A stretch of DNA of 64,000 nt from JBJYIN01 sp046237015 (GCF_046237015.1 NZ_JBJYIN010000002.1:247095-311094), one strand, 5' to 3'. Counted from the first letter of the stretch, positions 53,991-63,913 are shown. Notes: generated by a model from the letters alone, not told the origin. A program made the numbers and translations.

Positions 53991-54680
53991 ATGCTTTATG
54001 GCTATTCCCAACTCATTCTGGATGGCGCTGCCATGACGCTGGAACTGGCGCTCAGTGCTTTACTGCTGGCGTTGGTTATTGGGTTGATGGGTGCGGGCGC
54101 TAAACTTTCCTCCAGCCGATTGTTATCGGGATTTTTTTCCGGCTATACCACATTGATTCGCGGCGTACCTGATTTGGTGTTGATGCTGTTGATTTTTTAT
54201 GGCTTACAGATCGCACTGAACACGTTGACGGAGGCACTGGGCGTTAGCCAGATCGATATTGATCCGATGATGGCCGGGATTATTACGCTGGGATTTATTT
54301 ACGGCGCGTATTTCACCGAAACATTTCGCGGTGCTTTTTTAGCGGTTTCTCGCGGACAAATTGAAGCCGCTGTGGCTTTCGGTTTTTCGCCGATGAAAGT
54401 ATTCCGCCGGATATTGTTTCCTTCCATGATGCGTTTTGCCTTACCGGGGATCGGTAATAACTGGCAGGTTATTCTAAAGGCCACGGCATTAGTTTCTTTG
54501 TTGGGGCTTAATGACGTGATTAAGGCTACGCAGTTGGCAGGTAAGGGTGCACATGAACCCTTTTATTTTGCGATCGTGGCAGCGGTGCTATACCTGTTTT
54601 TTACTACGCTCTCCAACGGCGTGTTGTGGTGGTTGGAACGGCGCTATTCGCAGGGAGTGAAAAAAATAAGCGATGAATGA
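53991..54680 (+). CDS. hisQ: Histidine ABC transporter permease HisQ
   Basis: One of two membrane subunits of the histidine importer, 229 residues with about five helices. It has the binding-protein-dependent permease signature (EAAVAFGFSPMKVFRRILFP, residues about 123-142). It overlaps hisM by 8 nt. Confidence 0.93.
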   Translation: MLYGYSQLILDGAAMTLELALSALLLALVIGLMGAGAKLSSSRLLSGFFSGYTTLIRGVPDLVLMLLIFYGLQIALNTLTEALGVSQIDIDPMMAGIITLGFIYGAYFTETFRGAFLAVSRGQIEAAVAFGFSPMKVFRRILFPSMMRFALPGIGNNWQVILKATALVSLLGLNDVIKATQLAGKGAHEPFYFAIVAAVLYLFFTTLSNGVLWWLERRYSQGVKKISDE

Positions 54681-55389
54681 AATCCTGCAACAATATTGGC
54701 AACCGCTGTTGTGGAGCGATGGTTATCGCATGACCGGGTTGGCGATGACCCTGTGGCTATTGATCTCCTCTGTGACGATCGGCGGTCTACTCGCGCTGCC
54801 TTTGGCGGTGGCGCGAGTTTCACCACGTCGACGCTTTAGTTTTCCTGTCTGGTTATTTACGTACATTTTTCGTGGTACGCCGCTCTACGTGCAACTACTG
54901 GTTTTCTATTCCGGTGTGTATAGCCTGGAAATAGTGCGTGGCACTGACCTGCTAAATGCATTTTTTCGCAGTGGTCTGAACTGCGCCATTCTGGCGCTAG
55001 CATTAAACACGTGTGCTTATACCACCGAAATTTTTGCTGGTGCGATTCGTTCCATTCCACATGGCGAAATTGAAGCGGCGAGAGCTTATGGGTTCTCTCG
55101 TTTCAAACAATACCGTCATATTATTTTGCCGGGAGCATTACGTATTGCGTTGCCCGCTTATAGCAATGAAGTGATTTTGATGCTGCATTCCACCGCACTG
55201 GCGTTTACCGTCACGGTGCCGGATATTCTGAAAATTGCCCGCGATATTAATGCGTCTACCTATCAGCCGTTTTACGCGTTTGGCATCGCGGCGGTTATTT
55301 ATCTGGTGATTTCTTTTACGTTAATTGGCTTGTTCAAAAAAGCAGAGCAGCGCTGGTTGCGTCATCTTTATCCCCGTTCATCCCATTAA
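54673..55389 (+). CDS. hisM: Histidine ABC transporter permease HisM
   Basis: Second membrane subunit, 238 residues with five helices. The EAA loop reads EIEAARAYGFSRFKQYRHII near residues 133-152. It starts within the end of hisQ and is followed 15 bp later by hisP. Confidence 0.93.
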   Translation: MNEILQQYWQPLLWSDGYRMTGLAMTLWLLISSVTIGGLLALPLAVARVSPRRRFSFPVWLFTYIFRGTPLYVQLLVFYSGVYSLEIVRGTDLLNAFFRSGLNCAILALALNTCAYTTEIFAGAIRSIPHGEIEAARAYGFSRFKQYRHIILPGALRIALPAYSNEVILMLHSTALAFTVTVPDILKIARDINASTYQPFYAFGIAAVIYLVISFTLIGLFKKAEQRWLRHLYPRSSH

Positions 55390-55404
55390 AAGCAGGAAGA
55401 AACT

Positions 55405-56178
55405 ATGTCGAATAATAAGCTGATGGTGACGGAGTTACGTAAACGCTATGGGCTGCATGAAGTGTTGAAAGGCATTTCATTACAGGCTAAAGCTGGGGAT
55501 GTTATTTCCATTATTGGATCGTCCGGTTCGGGTAAAAGTACCTTGTTACGTTGCATCAACTTTTTGGAAAAACCGTGTGAAGGGGCGATTTATGTCAACG
55601 ATCAGGAAATACGGATGGTGCGCGATAATGATGGTCAACTGCGGGTGTTCGATAAAAAACAGCTTCAGTTGCTGAGAACTCGCCTGACGATGGTGTTCCA
55701 GCACTTCAATTTATGGAGCTTTATGACCGCACTGGAAAATGTGATGGAAGCGCCTGTGCAGGTTCTGGGGCTAACCAAAGCGGAAGCACGTGCCCGCGCC
55801 ATTTTCTATCTGGACAAGGTAGGGATTACTGGAGCAACACAGGATAAATATCCGGCAAATTTATCCGGCGGTCAGCAACAACGTGTCTCTATAGCCCGAG
55901 CATTGGCGATGGAGCCGGAAGTCTTATTGTTTGATGAACCGACGTCGGCGCTTGATCCTGAATTGGTGGGCGAGGTGTTGCGGATTATGCAAAAACTGGC
56001 TGAAGAGGGGAAAACCATGGTGGTTGTGACACATGAAATGGAGTTTGCTCGCCATGTTTCCAGCCATGTCATTTTCCTGCATCAGGGGGTTATTGAAGAA
56101 GAAGGTCCCCCTGATGCGGTATTCGGTAACCCTAAAAGCCCGCGTTTGCAGCAGTTCTTATCTGGCACGTTGAGATGA
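55405..56178 (+). CDS. hisP: Histidine ABC transporter ATPase HisP
   Basis: ATPase of the histidine importer, 257 residues. Walker A GSSGSGKSTLL near residue 39, signature LSGGQQQR near 153, Walker B LLFDEPTSALDPE near 173, and switch VVTHEMEFARHV. Last gene of the hisJQMP group and convergent with yfcH. Confidence 0.95.
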   Translation: MSNNKLMVTELRKRYGLHEVLKGISLQAKAGDVISIIGSSGSGKSTLLRCINFLEKPCEGAIYVNDQEIRMVRDNDGQLRVFDKKQLQLLRTRLTMVFQHFNLWSFMTALENVMEAPVQVLGLTKAEARARAIFYLDKVGITGATQDKYPANLSGGQQQRVSIARALAMEPEVLLFDEPTSALDPELVGEVLRIMQKLAEEGKTMVVVTHEMEFARHVSSHVIFLHQGVIEEEGPPDAVFGNPKSPRLQQFLSGTLR

Positions 56179-56224
56179 TGTCTATCTGACAGTTTTGAAA
56201 AACGCAGACAGCGCATACACCGTG

Positions 56225-57130
56225 TTATGGCTGGGCGGATATGACCGCTTTCAACGCCTCCTCCAGTTCGAAGAAACGGAAACCGAACCCGGCGGCTTCC
56301 AGCCTTTGTGGTAATGCGCGTTGTCCGCCTAATACTAACGTTGAGGCTTCCCCCATCAGCAGTTTGATGGCAAAACTAGGGGCACGGAGGAAACCGGGTC
56401 GATTGAGCACCTGGGCCAGCATGGCTGAAAATTGCTCGTTACGTACCGGATAAGGCGACACCATATTAAATGGTCCGCTGAGTATCGGGTTATCGAGCAG
56501 ATAAAGGATCCCGTTTACCATGTCATCAATATGAATCCACGGCATATATTGTTTTCCCGACCCCATGGGGCCACCCAGTCCCAGTTTGAAAATAGGCAAC
56601 ATTTTGGCTAATGCACCGCCTTCAGAAGACAGCACAATACCCGTACGTAACAGGCAGACTCGGGTTTTATCACTTTCTGCGGATTGTGCTAATGCTTCCC
56701 AGCGTGCGCACAGGTGATGGGTAAATTCATTCGCAGGGGTTTCATCTTCCGTGACTAATGCTTCTCCCTGATCTCCGTAATAACCGACGGCAGAGCCGGA
56801 AATAAGGACAGATGGCGGTTCGTTACTCGCGTTAATCAGTTTGGCGAGTTGCTCTGTTATGTTCCAACGGCTTTGGCTCAGTCGCTGTTTCTGTTGTGGT
56901 GTCCAACGTTTATCGGCGATGGGTTCACCGGCTAGATTAATGACCGCATCGAAGCCATTTAGCGAGGTTTGGTTATTCAATGTCGACCAATATTCTACCT
57001 GGTTGCCCCATATTTCTCGGGCTTTATCAGGATCCCTTGTCAACACGGTGACGTGATGAGCAAGCAGTCGTAATCGTTGAATCAGATGACGTCCGATAAG
57101 ACCGGTTCCACCGGTAATCAGTATTTGCAT
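56225..57130 (-). CDS. yfcH: SDR-family epimerase-like protein YfcH (TIGR01777)
   Basis: A 301-residue NAD(P)-binding protein of the atypical short-chain dehydrogenase family SDR39U1. The Rossmann motif GGTGLIGRHLIQRL is at the N terminus, with NLAGEPIADKRWT and SGSAVGYYGDQGEALVTE, both family signatures. Its substrate is unknown. Located next to hisP and folX, as in E. coli. Confidence 0.92.
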   Translation of the reverse strand: MQILITGGTGLIGRHLIQRLRLLAHHVTVLTRDPDKAREIWGNQVEYWSTLNNQTSLNGFDAVINLAGEPIADKRWTPQQKQRLSQSRWNITEQLAKLINASNEPPSVLISGSAVGYYGDQGEALVTEDETPANEFTHHLCARWEALAQSAESDKTRVCLLRTGIVLSSEGGALAKMLPIFKLGLGGPMGSGKQYMPWIHIDDMVNGILYLLDNPILSGPFNMVSPYPVRNEQFSAMLAQVLNRPGFLRAPSFAIKLLMGEASTLVLGGQRALPQRLEAAGFGFRFFELEEALKAVISAQP

Positions 57131-57175
57131 GTCTGGCCTCGCTTATCCCTTCATTGTTTTGACCATGATGGCGGG

Positions 57176-57547
57176 CTATTCCTTGTGATAGCGCATCGTC
57201 ATGGAAACAGAATCGGCGTATCGCAAGGCAAACAATTTATCGACTTCTACTTCAGCATAGGTGATCCAGTCATGATCGCTGGCAATATTGAGTATATCCT
57301 GCGTTAATTTTTCCAAGAGCGCGAAACGTGTTGTCTCGACGTGGTGAATAATGTTTTTGGTGATAGTGCGATAATTTAGTGCATCATCAATATTCTCGCT
57401 GTTGCGTGAACGTTCTGCCGGGTAATGGATCACAACGTTAATAACAACATCTTGTCTGTTATTGATTTCCTCTTCTTTTATTCCAATGAACGTGCGCAGT
57501 CGTAGGTTTTTTATGCGGATAATTGCATCAGTATGGCGGTATGACAT
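57176..57547 (-). CDS. folX: Dihydroneopterin triphosphate 2'-epimerase FolX
   Basis: Converts dihydroneopterin triphosphate to the monapterin form. The 123-residue protein shares with E. coli FolX the stretches AIIRIKNLRLRTFIGIKEEE and LLEKLTQDILNIA and YAEVEVDKLFALRYADSVSM. It belongs to the tunnelling-fold family of FolB. Transcribed toward yfcH. Confidence 0.93.
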   Translation of the reverse strand: MSYRHTDAIIRIKNLRLRTFIGIKEEEINNRQDVVINVVIHYPAERSRNSENIDDALNYRTITKNIIHHVETTRFALLEKLTQDILNIASDHDWITYAEVEVDKLFALRYADSVSMTMRYHKE

Positions 57548-57861
57548 TCATTAGCCCTCATTTTCTTTTCTATTCTGACATGGCTGCATGCGTGGTTTTC
57601 TCGCAGTAGGGAAATGTCGAATGGTGTCTTGTTGAGTTTCAACGTTTGTATTCTTAACCATACCAGAAGTGCAAGATAGGCGAATGCGCTTAAAGCAGGC
57701 ATCAATTGCTGCATTGTAGAGCAGGATGTCTCAAAACAGGGCCAACGATATGCACGTTAGGGCTAAAAACGCCATGTTTTACCGACAGCCAGCGATTCTT
57801 TTCATTTGGTACAGTCTTTGCAATACCCCTGAATATTATATTGATATCAGGGGATGGCAGA
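57548..57861. other. Divergent intergenic region folX-eat
   Basis: A 314-bp gap holding the divergent promoters of folX and the ethanolamine genes. I see no gene, repeat or recognisable operator in it. Confidence 0.5.
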
Positions 57862-59247
57862 ATGGAAAACAGTAAATCAGAACCGGGGTTAAAACGGACG
57901 CTGGGTAGTTTCCACTTATGGGGAATTGCGGTAGGTCTGGTGATTTCCGGCGAATATTTTGGCTGGAGCTATGGTTGGGCGCAGGCAGGGACATTAGGCT
58001 TTCTGATTACCGCGCTGGCGATTGCCGCGATGTATTGTGCATTTATTTTTAGCTTTACCGAATTGAGTACTTCGATCCCACACGCTGGCGGACCGTTTGC
58101 CTATGCTTATCGTGCATTTGGCCCAACCGGCGGTTTTATTGCCGGTTTTGCTACGTTGATTGAGTTTGTGTTTGCTCCTCCAGCCATTTCAATGGCTATT
58201 GGGGCCTATCTGAATGTGCAGTTTCCCTCGTTAGATCCGAAATGGGTGGCGGTTAGCGCCTATCTGATATTTATGGGGCTCAATATTCTTGGTGTTGGTA
58301 TTGCCGCAACGTTTGAACTGCTGGTCACACTGCTGGCGATATTCGAACTTCTGGTCTTTATGGGGGTCGTTGCGCCAGGATTTGAATGGCAGAATTTTGC
58401 CAGCGGCGGGTGGGCTGGATCTGACGAATTTAGCTCGGTAGCCCTTTCCGGTATTTTTGCCGCGATCCCCTTTGCTATCTGGTTTTTTCTGGCGATAGAA
58501 GGGGCGGCAATGGCGGCGGAGGAAGCGAAAGATCCTCGTCGAACTATCCCTCGTGCCTTTATCTGTGGCATTTTGACGTTAACGATGCTGGCGATCGGTG
58601 TGATGCTGTTTGCTGGTGGTGTAGGCGACTGGCGTCAACTGTCTAATATCAACGATCCGCTGCCTCAGGCGATGAAGTTGATTGTCGGCAGTAACAGCGG
58701 TTGGTTACATATGCTGGTATGGCTTGGACTATTCGGCCTGGTGGCGTCGTTCCACGGTATTATCATGGGTTACTCTCGCCAGATTTTTGCGTTGGCCCGT
58801 GCCGGCTATCTGCCTAAACCTCTGGCTCGTGTTCATACGCGTTTCCGTACGCCGCACCGCGCCATTTTGGCCGGCGGTGTTGTCGGTATTGCTGCGATCT
58901 TCTCTGATTCTTTTGTGACTATCGGCGGTCAGCCGTTGACGGCCAATATTGTGACAATGTCGGTATTTGGTGCCATTGTTATGTATATCACGTCGATGGC
59001 GTCACTGTTCAAATTGCGCCGTAGTGAACCCGCGTTGGTCCGTCCGTTCCGCGCACCCTGGTATCCGTTTGCTCCAGCGTTTGCTCTGGCGATGGCGGTG
59101 ATTTGTCTGGCGGCGATGGTGTATTACAACACGCTGCTGGCGATGATTTTTGCAGCCATGATGCTATTGGGTTATGGCTGGTTCCGTCTGACCAGTACAT
59201 CGCGTGATACGGCGGCATTTGATCCACAGTTAACCGTTTCTAAATAA
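57862..59247 (+). CDS. eat: Ethanolamine permease (Eat, APC superfamily)
   Basis: Imports ethanolamine as a nitrogen or carbon source. The 461-residue protein has about twelve membrane helices and starts GFHLWGIAVGLVISGEYFGW-like after a short polar head (exact text SFHLWGIAVGLVISG). I chose ATG 57862 with CAGGGG about 8 nt upstream; longer in-frame readings upstream lack a ribosome site. It is followed by eutB and eutC, which use its substrate. Confidence 0.9.
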   Translation: MENSKSEPGLKRTLGSFHLWGIAVGLVISGEYFGWSYGWAQAGTLGFLITALAIAAMYCAFIFSFTELSTSIPHAGGPFAYAYRAFGPTGGFIAGFATLIEFVFAPPAISMAIGAYLNVQFPSLDPKWVAVSAYLIFMGLNILGVGIAATFELLVTLLAIFELLVFMGVVAPGFEWQNFASGGWAGSDEFSSVALSGIFAAIPFAIWFFLAIEGAAMAAEEAKDPRRTIPRAFICGILTLTMLAIGVMLFAGGVGDWRQLSNINDPLPQAMKLIVGSNSGWLHMLVWLGLFGLVASFHGIIMGYSRQIFALARAGYLPKPLARVHTRFRTPHRAILAGGVVGIAAIFSDSFVTIGGQPLTANIVTMSVFGAIVMYITSMASLFKLRRSEPALVRPFRAPWYPFAPAFALAMAVICLAAMVYYNTLLAMIFAAMMLLGYGWFRLTSTSRDTAAFDPQLTVSK

Positions 59248-59272
59248 AGAATATTTTTTCTGATAAATCAGG

Positions 59273-59296
59273 CTGCCCACCTTCTGACGTGGGCAG
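59273..59296 (+). other. Stem-loop between eat and eutB
   Basis: CTGCCCAC and GTGGGCAG form an 8-bp stem with an 8-nt loop, without a T-run. It may stabilise the eat message or reduce read-through into eutBC. Confidence 0.4.
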
Positions 59297-59323
59297 TATT
59301 GACATCATGATCGAGGCGAAGGC

Positions 59324-60715
59324 ATGTATCAGACAACGCTCAGTCATCGTCGCTATCGTTTTCACGATTTGCGTGAATTGATGGCAAAGGCGTCACCCGC
59401 TCGTTCTGGCGATTTTCTGGCTGGCGTGGCAGCACAAAGTTCAGAAGAACGAATGGCAGCGCGTATGGCGCTGGCAGAGTTGCCATTAAACGAGTTTTTG
59501 CAACAGGCGCTTATCCCTTATGAACAGGATGAAGTGACACGCTTGATTGTCGATTCACACGATGGCGCGGCATTCGCGTTGATTTCGCACCTGACGGTAG
59601 GCGATTTTCGTGACTGGCTGTTAAGTGAGCAAACGGATAGTGAAAAATTAGCGCGAGTGGCGAAAGGTATTACGCCGGAAATGGCCGCGGCGGTTAGCAA
59701 ACTGATGCGTAATCAGGATTTGATCTTGGTGGCGAAGAAATGTCGGGTAGTAACGAAATTTCGCAATACGCTTGGGCTGGCGGGGCATATCAGCGTGCGT
59801 TTACAACCAAATCATCCAACGGACGATTTGAAAGGCATCGCTGCCAGTATGCTTGACGGGCTCCTATACGGCAGTGGGGATGCTATGGTGGGAATTAACC
59901 CAGCCAGTGACAGCTTACCGCTGTTGGAAAAATTGAATTATATGTTGGACGATGTGATTAGCCGTTTTGAAATACCAACGCAATCCTGTGTGCTGACGCA
60001 TGTCACCAATACGTTGCAACTCATGGAACGTGGTGCGCCGGTTGATCTGGTTTTTCAATCGATAGCCGGTACGGAGGCGACCAACAGCAGTTTTGGTTTT
60101 AATCTGGCGACGTTGGAGGAGGCTTATCAGGCGGCGTTAAGTCTGAAGCGTGGCACCTTGGGCAATAACGTGATGTATTTTGAAACCGGGCAGGGGAGTT
60201 GTTTGTCCGCTAATGCCAATTACGGTGTCGATCAACAAACCTGTGAAGCTCGTGCCTATGCCGTTGCTCGTCATTTCTCTCCTTTTTTGGTTAATACCGT
60301 TGTCGGGTTTATCGGCCCTGAATATTTGTATGACGGTAAACAAATTATCCGTGCGGGTTTGGAAGACCACTTCTGCGGTAAGTTGATGGGGGTCCCGCTG
60401 GGGTGTGACGTGTGTTACACCAACCATGCCGAGGCCGATCAGGATGACATGGATACTTTGCTGACGTTGCTTGCCAATGCCGGACTAACATTCCTGATGG
60501 GGATCCCCGGTGCGGATGACATCATGCTGAACTACCAGAGTACTTCTTTCCATGATGCGTTATATATCCGTGAGTTACTGGGGCTAAAACATGCTCCCGA
60601 GTTTGGTGAATGGCTGGAAAAAATGCGCATCATTGATACTCAAGGGCGTCTGTGTGATACCAGTCGTCATCATCCGCTGCTACAACATCAACCTTATCTG
60701 GAGGGAGGCCGATGA
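59324..60715 (+). CDS. eutB: Ethanolamine ammonia-lyase large subunit EutB
   Basis: Large subunit of the adenosylcobalamin-dependent enzyme that splits ethanolamine into acetaldehyde and ammonia. The 463-residue TIM-barrel protein starts MYQTTLSHRRYRFHDLRELM and has VGFIGPEYLYDGKQIIRAGL and MGIPGADDIMLNYQSTSFHD. AAGG precedes the ATG. Its stop overlaps eutC by 4 nt. Confidence 0.95.
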   Translation: MYQTTLSHRRYRFHDLRELMAKASPARSGDFLAGVAAQSSEERMAARMALAELPLNEFLQQALIPYEQDEVTRLIVDSHDGAAFALISHLTVGDFRDWLLSEQTDSEKLARVAKGITPEMAAAVSKLMRNQDLILVAKKCRVVTKFRNTLGLAGHISVRLQPNHPTDDLKGIAASMLDGLLYGSGDAMVGINPASDSLPLLEKLNYMLDDVISRFEIPTQSCVLTHVTNTLQLMERGAPVDLVFQSIAGTEATNSSFGFNLATLEEAYQAALSLKRGTLGNNVMYFETGQGSCLSANANYGVDQQTCEARAYAVARHFSPFLVNTVVGFIGPEYLYDGKQIIRAGLEDHFCGKLMGVPLGCDVCYTNHAEADQDDMDTLLTLLANAGLTFLMGIPGADDIMLNYQSTSFHDALYIRELLGLKHAPEFGEWLEKMRIIDTQGRLCDTSRHHPLLQHQPYLEGGR

Positions 60716-61503
60716 GTGAGATCATCCACGATAATCCCTGGGAAGCGTTACGTGAGTTTACGGCGGCGCGCATCGCGCTAGGGCGTACTGGTGCAAGTCT
60801 GCCAACTCGTGAACTGTTGCACTTCGGCATGGCCCATGCGCAGGCCCGCGACGCGGTTCATCAGGCCTTTGATAGTGAGATGTTGGCGAATGAATTGGAA
60901 CTCGTGGGATTAAACACGTTGACGGTTCACAGTGCGGCACCAACGCGAGAGCAATTTTTGTGTCGGCCAGACTTAGGTCGTCGCCTGTCTGAAGCCAGTC
61001 GTACGCTATTGATGAACGCATCGTTCCCCCCAGCCGATCTGCTATTGGTGATCGGTGATGGTTTATCCTCCAAAGCCGTGCATCGGCAGGCCGTCCCCCT
61101 TATTTTGGCGTTGCAGCCGTACCTCAAGCTGCTTGGATTATCTCTGGCTCCCATTGTGTTGGCACATCAATCTCGTGTTGCGTTAGGTGATGATATTGGT
61201 GAATGCTTACGGGCCAAAGCGGTAGCGATACTGATTGGTGAACGCCCCGGCCTTTCGTCACCGGATAGCCTGAGTGTTTACATGACATGGGGGCCGCATA
61301 TTCGTCGCCTTGAGTCGGAGCGTAACTGTATCTCGAATATTCGTCCTGAGGGGCTGGATTATCCTCTGGCGGCGTTCAAATTGGCCTGGCTGCTAGAGCA
61401 ATCTTTCCAACGGCGTTTGTCGGGTGTCCAACTCAAAGATGAAAGTGATAATCCGGCGTTGCACGGGGTAATTACGCCGCCACGCGCCTTATTGATGCGC
61501 TGA
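60712..61503 (+). CDS. eutC: Ethanolamine ammonia-lyase small subunit EutC
   Basis: Small subunit of ethanolamine ammonia-lyase, 263 residues, part of the cobalamin-binding site. It has the family motifs TAARIALGRTGASLPTRELL and LLIGDGLSSKAVH-like (exact LLVIGDGLSSKAVHRQ). GGAGG upstream and ATGA overlap with eutB indicate coupled translation. No microcompartment genes accompany the pair in this window. Confidence 0.95.
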   Translation: MSEIIHDNPWEALREFTAARIALGRTGASLPTRELLHFGMAHAQARDAVHQAFDSEMLANELELVGLNTLTVHSAAPTREQFLCRPDLGRRLSEASRTLLMNASFPPADLLLVIGDGLSSKAVHRQAVPLILALQPYLKLLGLSLAPIVLAHQSRVALGDDIGECLRAKAVAILIGERPGLSSPDSLSVYMTWGPHIRRLESERNCISNIRPEGLDYPLAAFKLAWLLEQSFQRRLSGVQLKDESDNPALHGVITPPRALLMR

Positions 61504-61603
61504 GCGCACTCGATGCATTATTTATACTGAATTCATACTAAGATTGAACACACAACTTTGTTAGACTAATCCCATTGTTGGTGAAGCGACATTGGGGATA
61601 ACG

Positions 61604-62155
61604 ATGAAGTTGATGTTTGCATCTGATCTACATGGATCGTTGAGTGCGACAGAGCAAGTGCTATCTCTGTTTGAAAAACAGGGGGCGGACTGGCTGATTC
61701 TCTTGGGGGACTTTTTGAACCACGGTCCCCGGAATCCATTACCTGATAACTATCAACCTGCGGAAGTGGCTGCTCGCCTGAATATTTACGCCAAACGTAT
61801 TATTGCGGTGCGTGGAAATTGCGATAGCGAAGTGGATCAAATGCTGCTGCATTTCCCGATTACCGCACCTTGGCAACATGTGCTATTGCCGAAAAATCGT
61901 CTTTTCCTGACGCATGGGCATATTTATCATCCTGATAACTTACCACCGTTAAATGCGGGTGATGTCTTGGCTTATGGGCATACCCATATCCCGATCGCTG
62001 AGCAGCGGGAAGGGATATATCATTTTAATCCAGGTTCGGTTAGTTTACCCAAAGGCGGTTACGCAGCGAGCTATGGGATGTTGGAAGATGATGTTTTATA
62101 CGTTCTCCCTTTGTTGGGGGGAGAGCCTATTGCACAGGTCACCATTAGGCTCTAA
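61604..62155 (+). CDS. yfcE: Phosphodiesterase YfcE
   Basis: Metallophosphoesterase active on artificial phosphodiesters; the natural substrate is unknown. The 183-residue protein has SDLHGSL, GDFLNHGPRNPLP, RGNCDSEVDQ and HGH/YGHTHIP, giving all metal ligands. I chose ATG 61604 with GGGGAT upstream. As in E. coli it precedes yfcD. Confidence 0.93.
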   Translation: MKLMFASDLHGSLSATEQVLSLFEKQGADWLILLGDFLNHGPRNPLPDNYQPAEVAARLNIYAKRIIAVRGNCDSEVDQMLLHFPITAPWQHVLLPKNRLFLTHGHIYHPDNLPPLNAGDVLAYGHTHIPIAEQREGIYHFNPGSVSLPKGGYAASYGMLEDDVLYVLPLLGGEPIAQVTIRL

Positions 62156-62239
62156 TTTGTCTGTGCTACTCGATTAATAACATCGACTATTTAAAACAGA
62201 TGCGCGTTATCACGCGCCAATACTAAAGGGTTTCAAAGG

Positions 62240-62878
62240 ATGGCGGAACAAAATCAGCCAGCAGGCACTGAGTGGGTAGATATCGTCAATGAGGACAACG
62301 AGGTCATCGCTCAATCGAGTCGTCAGCAGATGCGTGCTCAGAGTCTTCGTCATCGAGCGACTTACATTGTGGTGCATGATGGCATGGGTAAGATTTTGGT
62401 GCAGCGTCGTACCGAGAGTAAAGACTTCTATCCCGGATGGTTAGATGCAACTGCTGGTGGGGTTGTTCAAAGCGGTGAACAGATGCTTGAATCTGCTCGT
62501 CGTGAAGCCGAAGAAGAGCTCGGTATTGCTGGCGTTCCATTTGCGGAGCATGGTCTGTTTTATTATGAAGCAGAGAATTGCCGCGTATGGGGCGGGTTGT
62601 TCAGCTGTGTTACCCACGGCCCTTTTGCGTTGCAAGAGGCTGAGATTGATGAGGTCAGTTGGCTGTCGCCAGAAGAGATTACGGCACGCTGCGATGAGTT
62701 TACGCCGGATTCACTTAAGGCGCTGTCGCTGTGGTTAACGCGCTATAACGATCGGGAGTATGGTAAACCGATTTCCCGCAAACCGAGCGAAGAAGAGGTC
62801 GATACACCAGCAGTCGCGATCTCTCAAGATGAAAATGGCAGCAACGTCGAGCCATCGGAAATCGATTCGCACAAATAA
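62240..62878 (+). CDS. yfcD: Nudix hydrolase YfcD
   Basis: Nudix-family hydrolase related to isopentenyl-diphosphate isomerases; substrate unknown. The 212-residue protein has WLDATAGGVVQSGEQ followed by the Nudix box core SARREAEEELGI near residue 85. It carries about 35 extra C-terminal residues (from GKPISRKPSEEEVD), polar and acidic, not present in the about 180-residue E. coli protein. Confidence 0.9.
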   Translation: MAEQNQPAGTEWVDIVNEDNEVIAQSSRQQMRAQSLRHRATYIVVHDGMGKILVQRRTESKDFYPGWLDATAGGVVQSGEQMLESARREAEEELGIAGVPFAEHGLFYYEAENCRVWGGLFSCVTHGPFALQEAEIDEVSWLSPEEITARCDEFTPDSLKALSLWLTRYNDREYGKPISRKPSEEEVDTPAVAISQDENGSNVEPSEIDSHK

Positions 62879-62983
62879 TGGCGTAGCCCCTATTATCCTT
62901 CCGCCGCTACATTTTCTCTGTCGCGGCACCTTGTTTTCTATATGAGCGATACGCGCTACATGATCGATACGAACAGCTCGCTA

Positions 62984-63844
62984 TCACTCGGGAATATGAA
63001 TGCTCTTTTTGATGTCTTTCAGATAAATCACGATAGTGAATGTCATGATGACTAACAATGACCATGAACTCCATTTCCCTACATGGACCATCGACCAGGC
63101 ACCGAGTTGTTCGGGATAGCGCCAGATGCTGAAAAAGGTACTGATATTTTCAGCTAGCCAGATAAAAAAACCGATCAGAATAAAAGCCAACGACAGCGGC
63201 ATGCTCCGTTCTTTATCGTAAGGTGTGAAGACTACGGTGGTGCGAGCATAGAGGCCGACGGCGAGAGCGGCGATATACCAGCGATAATCGCCGATATAAT
63301 GATGAGTGAAAAAATTGGCATAAATGAGCAGTGCCACCAGCGTTGCCAACCAATAAGGCGGATGATGGCGAATTTTTATATCAAACAATCTCCAGGACTG
63401 AATAATATAGCTACCCACTGAGGCGTACATGAACCCGGCGAATAGCGGTACACCAAGCACTTTGGTGTAGGCGAAGTCAGGGTAAGACCAGGAACGAATG
63501 CCTGATGATGTTTTGAATACTTCCAGCGCAAAGCCTACCAAGTGGAACAGCGTGACGGCTTTTAGTTCGTCCCATGTTTCCAGTTTGCTGGCAATCATCC
63601 ATCCCTGAATCAAAATGGCAAAGATCAGTAGCAAATCATAGCGAGGGATGGAAAACCAGCCACCTTTCGGCATGCTGAAAACTACGAGAAAGAACAAACC
63701 AACGAAGAGGCAAGCGCGAGCTTCTTTGACGCCGAAATAGAGAAATTCAACAACCAAGCGGGTTAACCCTTTTGGTGATGAAGGCGTTACTCCCTTAGTC
63801 AGTCGCTGTTGAAAGTGCTGATCCAGCATTCGTATCATTGCCAT
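62984..63844 (-). CDS. DUF817 family membrane protein
   Basis: A 286-residue inner-membrane protein with about eight hydrophobic segments; DUF817 is a family of unknown function. Distinctive segments are VEFLYFGVKEARACLF and SYPDFAYTKVLGVPLFAGF and GYFIWLAENIST-like (exact GFFIWLAENISTFF). I chose ATG 63844 with AAGG about 7 nt upstream. A longer frame reaches 63994 through an ERIC element and a terminator hairpin and is rejected. Confidence 0.85.
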   Translation of the reverse strand: MAMIRMLDQHFQQRLTKGVTPSSPKGLTRLVVEFLYFGVKEARACLFVGLFFLVVFSMPKGGWFSIPRYDLLLIFAILIQGWMIASKLETWDELKAVTLFHLVGFALEVFKTSSGIRSWSYPDFAYTKVLGVPLFAGFMYASVGSYIIQSWRLFDIKIRHHPPYWLATLVALLIYANFFTHHYIGDYRWYIAALAVGLYARTTVVFTPYDKERSMPLSLAFILIGFFIWLAENISTFFSIWRYPEQLGAWSMVHVGKWSSWSLLVIMTFTIVIYLKDIKKSIHIPE

Positions 63845-63913
63845 CCGTAAACCTTGTGTTATGACGATTCTTAAGTGGATTTGGGCTTTCAGGTAATTTT
63901 CAGGTAAGTCACG

